Shown here: positions 6,681 to 10,355 of the stretch, one piece after another
Numbering within the stretch: the stretch's first letter is position 1
Layout: each line of letters begins with the position of its first letter
Origin: Roseovarius sp.
GTDB lineage: Bacteria; Pseudomonadota; Alphaproteobacteria; Rhodobacterales; Rhodobacteraceae
Length of the DNA stretch: 10,355 nt
Assembly: GCA_007125415.1 (NCBI GenBank)
Contig: SLDH01000212.1
Location: 1 to 10,355 of the forward strand
Reading direction: 5' to 3'
Notes under the pieces: generated by a model
Databases searched by the model: none
What the model was told of the DNA's origin: nothing
Seen by the model: the letters and a program-made list of their open reading frames with translations, nothing else
Program-made: the position numbers and the translations under genes

Positions 6681-7076
6681 ATGTACCGTTATTTCTCGAT
6701 CCCATTGGCCGCTCTGGCCTTTGCTTGCACGCAGGTGTCAATGCCGGAAGCCCCTGAAGGGCAACGTCTTTTTGCGGAAAACTGTGCTGGCTGCCACGGA
6801 ACGGGTGGCATGGGCGACGGGCCCTGGGCCGCAAACATGTCCCCCGCCCCTTCCGATCTCACGCGCCTTTCGATGGACGGCACCTTCCCGCGCGCGCATG
6901 TTCTTTCGGTGATCGATGGCTATGATCGCACCGGGCTGCCCGGCCATGAAATGCCTGAATTCGGCCTGCTGCTCGAGGGCGATACCGTGCCTGTTGACGT
7001 GGGCGACGGGGTGCTGACCCCTACCCCGCGCCCGCTGGCCGCTTTGCTGGCCTATCTCGAAAGCATCCAGCGCTGA
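6681..7076 (+). CDS. Small exported monohaem cytochrome c
   Basis: Class I-type cytochrome c of 131 aa (COG2010-like), an electron carrier acting in the periplasm or on its membrane face. A short N-terminal signal (residues 1-15, MYRYFSIPLAALAFA) precedes Cys16. The single haem-binding motif is CAGCH at 35-39. Met91 in GHEMPEFG is the likely sixth iron ligand, and the C-terminal LAALLAYLESIQ helix is typical of the fold. Start choice: a perfect AGGAGG (6669-6674) lies 6 nt before this ATG, which makes the in-frame ATG at 6630 unlikely. LAFAC is a poor lipobox (Ala at -3), so lipid attachment at Cys16 is possible but uncertain; the alternative is ordinary signal-peptidase cleavage. The electron donor and acceptor are unknown, as no oxidase or dehydrogenase is adjacent. 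It ends 3 bp before the convergent lipoprotein gene. Confidence 0.86.
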   Translation: MYRYFSIPLAALAFACTQVSMPEAPEGQRLFAENCAGCHGTGGMGDGPWAANMSPAPSDLTRLSMDGTFPRAHVLSVIDGYDRTGLPGHEMPEFGLLLEGDTVPVDVGDGVLTPTPRPLAALLAYLESIQR

Positions 7077-7079
7077 CGC

Positions 7080-7754
7080 TCACCGGCAGATGCCCTCGAT
7101 CTCGGCGCCAGCCCATGGCAGATAGATGCGATCCGGGATCCGCAGATCGCCCACCGGGAAAGCCCCTTCCAGCATGCTGTGAAGCCGGGCCGTGCGAGGG
7201 GCATCCGGATCGAGGGCCGTGCAACAGATATATTCCTCGACAATGCTGGCCTGCTGCTCGAAGCCGTAGTCCAGAAAATTTCCGACATGATCGGGATCAA
7301 AGAGATACGGATCATCGCTGCGCACATGTTCGCGGGCGGCCCGAAGCGGGGTATAGCCGGTACGCGCGCGATTCTGCCATTGCCAGATATGGGTGACCTC
7401 ATGGGCAAAGAGCATGGCGGCGGCCAGATCCATCTCTTCGGGATAGCGTGGAAGATAATCGGCAGCGTAGTAATCGCGCGTGAAGAAAACCCGGTTGAAA
7501 AGTGCGACAGCGGCGGGGCTGGCAGTGACGATCTCGGTGCGCGGTTCGGGGTAGAGCCGTTCCTGGCAGGTCAGCCGCGGGCGCGCCTGGCGCTGAAATG
7601 TCACCGAACCCACCAGCGCCCCCTCGACGAAGCGCACCTGATCAGTGGCCAGCGTGTCACCATGCATGGCCTGCGCAAAGGCAAGCTCGCCCTCGGTCAG
7701 GGGACGCCCGCAAGAGGAGACAAGCAACAGGGCAACGAGAACGATCATGCGCAT
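7080..7754 (-). CDS. Putative lipoprotein with HExxH zincin motif, function unknown
   Basis: I do not recognise this as a named family. The 224-aa protein starts with a clean lipoprotein signal: MRMIVLVALLLVSSC, lipobox VSS-Cys15, with Gly16 after the cysteine, so outer- or inner-membrane lipid anchoring in the periplasm is likely. Residues 118-122 are HEVTH followed by IWQWQN, a zinc-metallopeptidase-type HExxH helix that resembles the HELTHVWQ segment of DUF4157-like proteins. Glu166 in GFEQQASIVEEY, or Glu173/174, could be the third ligand of a gluzincin. Four further cysteines (63, 177, 178, 223) could form disulphides. The ATG at 7754 is chosen because TAGG lies about 8 nt upstream; a TTG two codons earlier and an ATG two codons later are also possible. 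Its convergent neighbour is cytochrome c, and parE is divergent. Peptidase activity is inferred only. Confidence 0.75.
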   Translation of the reverse strand: MRMIVLVALLLVSSCGRPLTEGELAFAQAMHGDTLATDQVRFVEGALVGSVTFQRQARPRLTCQERLYPEPRTEIVTASPAAVALFNRVFFTRDYYAADYLPRYPEEMDLAAAMLFAHEVTHIWQWQNRARTGYTPLRAAREHVRSDDPYLFDPDHVGNFLDYGFEQQASIVEEYICCTALDPDAPRTARLHSMLEGAFPVGDLRIPDRIYLPWAGAEIEGICR

Positions 7755-7819
7755 GCGCAAAACCTAGCAGTGCCCTGCCCCGGTGACGAGTGGAATAGAG
7801 CCCGGTCCGCGCTTTGGTC

Positions 7820-7856
7820 TTTCCGATGCGCCCTGCCGCTGGCATACTATGCGCCA
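7820..7856 (+). promoter_or_regulatory. Candidate parE promoter and overlapping near-palindrome
   Basis: TTTCCG (7820-7825) and CATACT (7843-7848) are 17 bp apart, a weak -35/-10 pair about 33 bp before the parE start. The -10 region lies inside GCATA-C-TATGC (7842-7852), an 11-bp palindrome, itself flanked by TGGC (7840-7843) and GCCA (7853-7856). The region also serves the divergent lipoprotein gene, so the palindrome could be an operator, but evidence is thin. Confidence 0.25.
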
Positions 7857-7880
7857 ACCAACAAGATATAGAGCAGCTTG

Positions 7881-9839
7881 ATGAACGATCTTCTGGATAT
7901 GGGCCATGACAGCGGCGATTATGACGCCTCCTCGATCGAGGTGCTCGAAGGGCTGGAGCCGGTGCGCAAGCGGCCCGGCATGTATATCGGCGGCACGGAT
8001 GAGCGCGCGCTGCATCATCTGGTCGCCGAGGTGCTCGACAATGCGATGGATGAGGCGGTCGCCGGCCATGCCAACCGGATCGAGGTGGAACTGCACGAGG
8101 ATCATGCCATCACCATCCGCGACAACGGGCGCGGCATCCCCATCGACCCGCACCCGAAATTTCCCGACAAGAGCGCGCTCGAGGTGATCCTCTGCACGCT
8201 GCATTCCGGCGGCAAATTTTCGGGCAAGGCCTATCAGACCTCGGGGGGGCTGCACGGGGTGGGCGCCTCGGTGGTCAATGCGCTGAGTGACAGCATGGTC
8301 GTGCAGGTCGCACGCGACCGCAGGCTTTACGAACAGCGGTTTTCTCGGGGGCTCCCACTCGGCCCGGTTACGGAACTGGGCGCGGCCCCCAACCGGCGCG
8401 GCACCACCGTGTCCTTTCACGCCGATGCGGAAATCTTCGGAGCGCACAAGTTTCGCCCTGCGCGGCTTTTTCAGTCGATCCGCTCCAAGGCCTACCTGTT
8501 CTCGGGCGTGGAAATCCGCTGGAAATCCGCCATTGCCGAGGGCGACACGCCGCAGGAGGCGGTTTTTCACTTTCCCGGAGGGCTGCGCGATTACCTTGAG
8601 GAAACGCTGGGCAATGTCTCGACCTATGCCGAGGCCGCCTTCTCGGGCAGCGTCGACTTTCAGGAGAAATTCGGAGAGCCGGGCAAGGTGGAATGGGCGA
8701 TCAACTGGACCCCGGCGCGCGACGGCTTTCTGCAAAGCTATTGCAACACCATCCCCACCCCCGAGGGCGGCACCCATGTGGCCGGATTCTGGGCGGCGAT
8801 CGTCAAGGGCATCAAGGCCTATGGAGAGCTTGCGGGCAACAGGAAGGCCGCGCAGATCACCCGGGAAGACCTGATGTCGGGCGGGTGCGCGCTGGTGTCC
8901 TGCTTCATCCGCGATCCGGCTTTCGTGGGCCAGACCAAGGACCGCCTCTCGACAGAAGCCGCCCAGAAGATGACAGAAGGTGCTGTGCGCGACCATTTCG
9001 ACAACTGGCTGGCCGCCGATACCAAATCCGCCGGGGCGATCCTCGATTTCCTCGTGCTGCGCGCCGAAGAGCGGCTGCGCCGCCGGCAGGAGAAGGAGAC
9101 CGCACGCAAGACCGCCACGAAAAAGCTGCGCCTGCCCGGCAAGCTGGTGGATTGCACCGCCACCAACCGCGCGGGCACCGAGCTTTTCATCGTGGAGGGG
9201 GATTCGGCAGGGGGCTCCGCGAAGATGGGGCGCGACCGCAAGACCCAGGCGCTCCTGCCGCTCAGGGGCAAGATCCTCAACGTGCTGGGGGCGGCCTCGT
9301 CCAAACTGGGCTCCAACACCGAGATCAACGATCTGACGCAGGCGCTCGGGGTCGGGCTGGGCACGAAATTCAACATCGACGATCTGCGCTATGACAAGAT
9401 CATCATCATGTGCGACGCGGATGTGGACGGCGCGCATATCGCCGCCCTGCTGATGACCTTCTTCTTCACGCAGATGCGCCCGATGATCGACGCGGGCCAT
9501 CTCTATCTCGCCTGCCCGCCGCTCTACCGGCTGACGCAAGGCTCGCGCCGGGTCTATTGCCTTGATGAGGCCGAGCGTGACGCCTGGCTGGAGAAGGGCC
9601 TTGGCGGGAAAGGCAAGATCGACGTGAGCCGCTTCAAGGGATTGGGCGAGATGGACGCCAAGGACCTGAAGGAAACCACGATGGACCCGAAATCGCGCAA
9701 GCTCATCCGCGTGACGATAGACGAGGATTTGCCGGGCGAGACGGGCGATCTGGTGGAGCGCCTGATGGGCAAGAAGCCGGAATTGCGGTTTCAGTATATC
9801 TCCGAGAACGCGCGGTTCGTGGAGGAGTTGGATGTTTGA
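7881..9839 (+). CDS. parE: DNA topoisomerase IV subunit B
   Basis: ATPase and TOPRIM subunit of topoisomerase IV, which with ParC decatenates replicated chromosomes and relaxes supercoils. The protein is 652 aa, close to ParE size and lacking the large C-terminal insertion of proteobacterial GyrB (about 800 aa), which favours ParE over GyrB. Domain order: GHKL ATPase with EVLDNAMDEA (Glu50 as general base, Asn54 for Mg2+), DNGRGIP (81-87) and the GGLHGVGASVVNALS lid region; a transducer domain; then TOPRIM with EGDSAGG (439-445), PLRGKILNV, and the acidic DADVD (Asp512, 514, 516) that binds the catalytic Mg2+. The start is the ATG at 7881 with AGAG about 7 nt upstream; an adjacent in-frame TTG at 7878 is less likely. 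parC is not in the window. There is no strong terminator after the stop. Confidence 0.97.
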   Translation: MNDLLDMGHDSGDYDASSIEVLEGLEPVRKRPGMYIGGTDERALHHLVAEVLDNAMDEAVAGHANRIEVELHEDHAITIRDNGRGIPIDPHPKFPDKSALEVILCTLHSGGKFSGKAYQTSGGLHGVGASVVNALSDSMVVQVARDRRLYEQRFSRGLPLGPVTELGAAPNRRGTTVSFHADAEIFGAHKFRPARLFQSIRSKAYLFSGVEIRWKSAIAEGDTPQEAVFHFPGGLRDYLEETLGNVSTYAEAAFSGSVDFQEKFGEPGKVEWAINWTPARDGFLQSYCNTIPTPEGGTHVAGFWAAIVKGIKAYGELAGNRKAAQITREDLMSGGCALVSCFIRDPAFVGQTKDRLSTEAAQKMTEGAVRDHFDNWLAADTKSAGAILDFLVLRAEERLRRRQEKETARKTATKKLRLPGKLVDCTATNRAGTELFIVEGDSAGGSAKMGRDRKTQALLPLRGKILNVLGAASSKLGSNTEINDLTQALGVGLGTKFNIDDLRYDKIIIMCDADVDGAHIAALLMTFFFTQMRPMIDAGHLYLACPPLYRLTQGSRRVYCLDEAERDAWLEKGLGGKGKIDVSRFKGLGEMDAKDLKETTMDPKSRKLIRVTIDEDLPGETGDLVERLMGKKPELRFQYISENARFVEELDV

Positions 9840-10355
9840 GGGGTCATGTAAAGGTGGCTTTCTGCCACAACCCCCATGATTCACAACGAGGATGCCATCA
9901 AGATCCTTTTGGACATTTTGACACCCGCCTGGCGTCCAGCTCGATCAACCTGAGGCAGCCCGCACGAGGCCGCGCATTGCCGGGCCGCGGCGCGGCGATC
10001 CGGCGGTTGTTCGACGCGATTTATGGTGCCACATACGCAAGACCTCTGATCGGTGCGCTTGCGACTGACAGATCGCCGGGCCGTTGGAGCGGATCATGCC
10101 GGAGACATGCTTCCAGCATCACCGATGCGCGGCGGCCTTCGGGTTTTGTTCCGCGCAGGGGCAAGAGACAGGCGTAAAATTTCGGAAAAAAACCATTCAT
10201 ACCCCATTTGGGGTATGCGCCGAAAATTTCCGTTGTCTAATCATTGGCTGTCCGGTCGTCTTCTGGGGGTTCTGTGAAAAATCAATGCGGTCGTCGCGGG
10301 CAAGTTCTGTCCGGGTGCGGCGCAGTCACCACATCGGGCGCTTCGGCCAGCCCGG
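9840..10355. other. 516-bp region without a supportable gene
   Basis: Open frames here are short, arginine-rich and show no recognisable motif, start signal or family resemblance. Visible items are a short hairpin GTGGC-TTTCT-GCCAC (9854-9868) soon after parE, without a T-tract; an isolated perfect TTGACA (9918-9923) with no -10 at the right distance; and an AT-rich stretch (about 10176-10245) around a strong palindrome at 10198-10217. A gene may begin near the right edge, for example GTG at 10274 after GGGGG, or end there on the minus strand, but too little is visible to decide. Confidence 0.6.
10198..10217. promoter_or_regulatory. Operator-like perfect inverted repeat (CsoR/CstR-like)
   Basis: CATACCCCA (10198-10206) and TGGGGTATG (10209-10217) are perfect 9-base complements around TT. 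The ATACCCC...GGGGTAT form with four bases between the C and G runs resembles operators of the CsoR/RcnR (DUF156) repressor family, including copper-sensing CsoR and persulfide-sensing CstR. It sits in an AT-rich island, with TTTCGG (10180-10185) and CCGAAA (10220-10225) flanking it. The controlled gene would lie beyond the right edge. The repressor assignment is by resemblance only. Confidence 0.5.

Noticed and set aside
9854..9868. Hairpin GTGGC-TTTCT-GCCAC after parE as a terminator
   Set aside because: Only a 5-bp stem and no following T-tract; it continues into AACCCCC.
7764..9884. A 706-codon open frame on the minus strand opposite parE
   Set aside because: Antisense shadow produced by high GC3 codon bias. 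Its translation is rich in His, Arg and Gly without any family motif, while the + strand carries complete ParE motifs.
9918..9923. Perfect -35 hexamer TTGACA in the terminal region
   Set aside because: No acceptable -10 lies 16-18 bp downstream (TCGATC region), and no gene follows at a sensible distance.
9836..10177. A 113-codon plus-strand open frame starting inside the parE end
   Set aside because: Arginine- and serine-rich with no motif, and no ribosome binding site beyond parE coding sequence. Treated as non-coding.
10274..10355. Possible gene start at GTG 10274 (or ATG 10285), or a minus-strand gene end with stops at 10241 or 10282
   Set aside because: Fewer than 40 codons are visible in any of these frames and none shows a recognisable sequence, so no direction can be chosen.
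1..10355. Phage, CRISPR, transposase, toxin-antitoxin or defence system
   Set aside because: All confidently read genes are housekeeping or envelope genes. I saw no direct-repeat arrays, integrases, att-like duplications or composition shift to suggest an island.

Overview
The window looks like ordinary chromosome from an alphaproteobacterium, most likely a Rhodobacterales (roseobacter-group) member. The evidence is the high GC content with strong GC3 bias, a class I (archaeal-type) lysyl-tRNA synthetase, an alphaproteobacterial TIGR01459-type HAD protein, and a long beta-ketoacyl-ACP synthase III of the kind common in this order. This placement is an inference from gene content, not a database result.

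Layout, left to right. A 5'-truncated KAS III gene (+, 1-1019) converges on and overlaps by 37 bp a MATE efflux transporter (-, 983-2431). A flavin reductase-like gene (-, 2488-3015) lies 56 bp upstream of the MATE gene and may be co-transcribed with it. Across a 198-bp divergent gap is a HAD class IIA hydrolase (+, 3214-4089). A 414-bp gene-free convergent region follows (4090-4503). It contains two inverted copies of a GC-rich palindrome that form a 17-bp perfect inverted repeat around a 101-nt structured centre. Next are a TerB-like gene (-, 4504-4929) and, divergently, lysS (+, 5046-6620). The 116-bp gap between them holds face-to-face overlapping promoter candidates and a 9-bp stem-loop just before the lysS ribosome binding site. 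A small monohaem cytochrome c gene (+, 6681-7076) ends 3 bp from a convergent gene for a putative HExxH lipoprotein (-, 7080-7754). parE (+, 7881-9839) encodes topoisomerase IV subunit B. The last 516 bp (9840-10355) hold no gene I can support, but they carry a perfect 9+9 bp inverted repeat that resembles CsoR/CstR-type repressor operators.

How the genes work together: this is mostly a set of independent housekeeping and envelope genes (lipid synthesis, translation, chromosome decatenation, efflux) in short transcription units. I see no phage, transposase, CRISPR, toxin-antitoxin or defence module. The items most worth a second look are non-coding: the REPIN-like inverted pair at 4254-4388, the operator-like palindrome at 10198-10217, and the lysS leader hairpin. 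Among proteins, the least explained is the HExxH lipoprotein.
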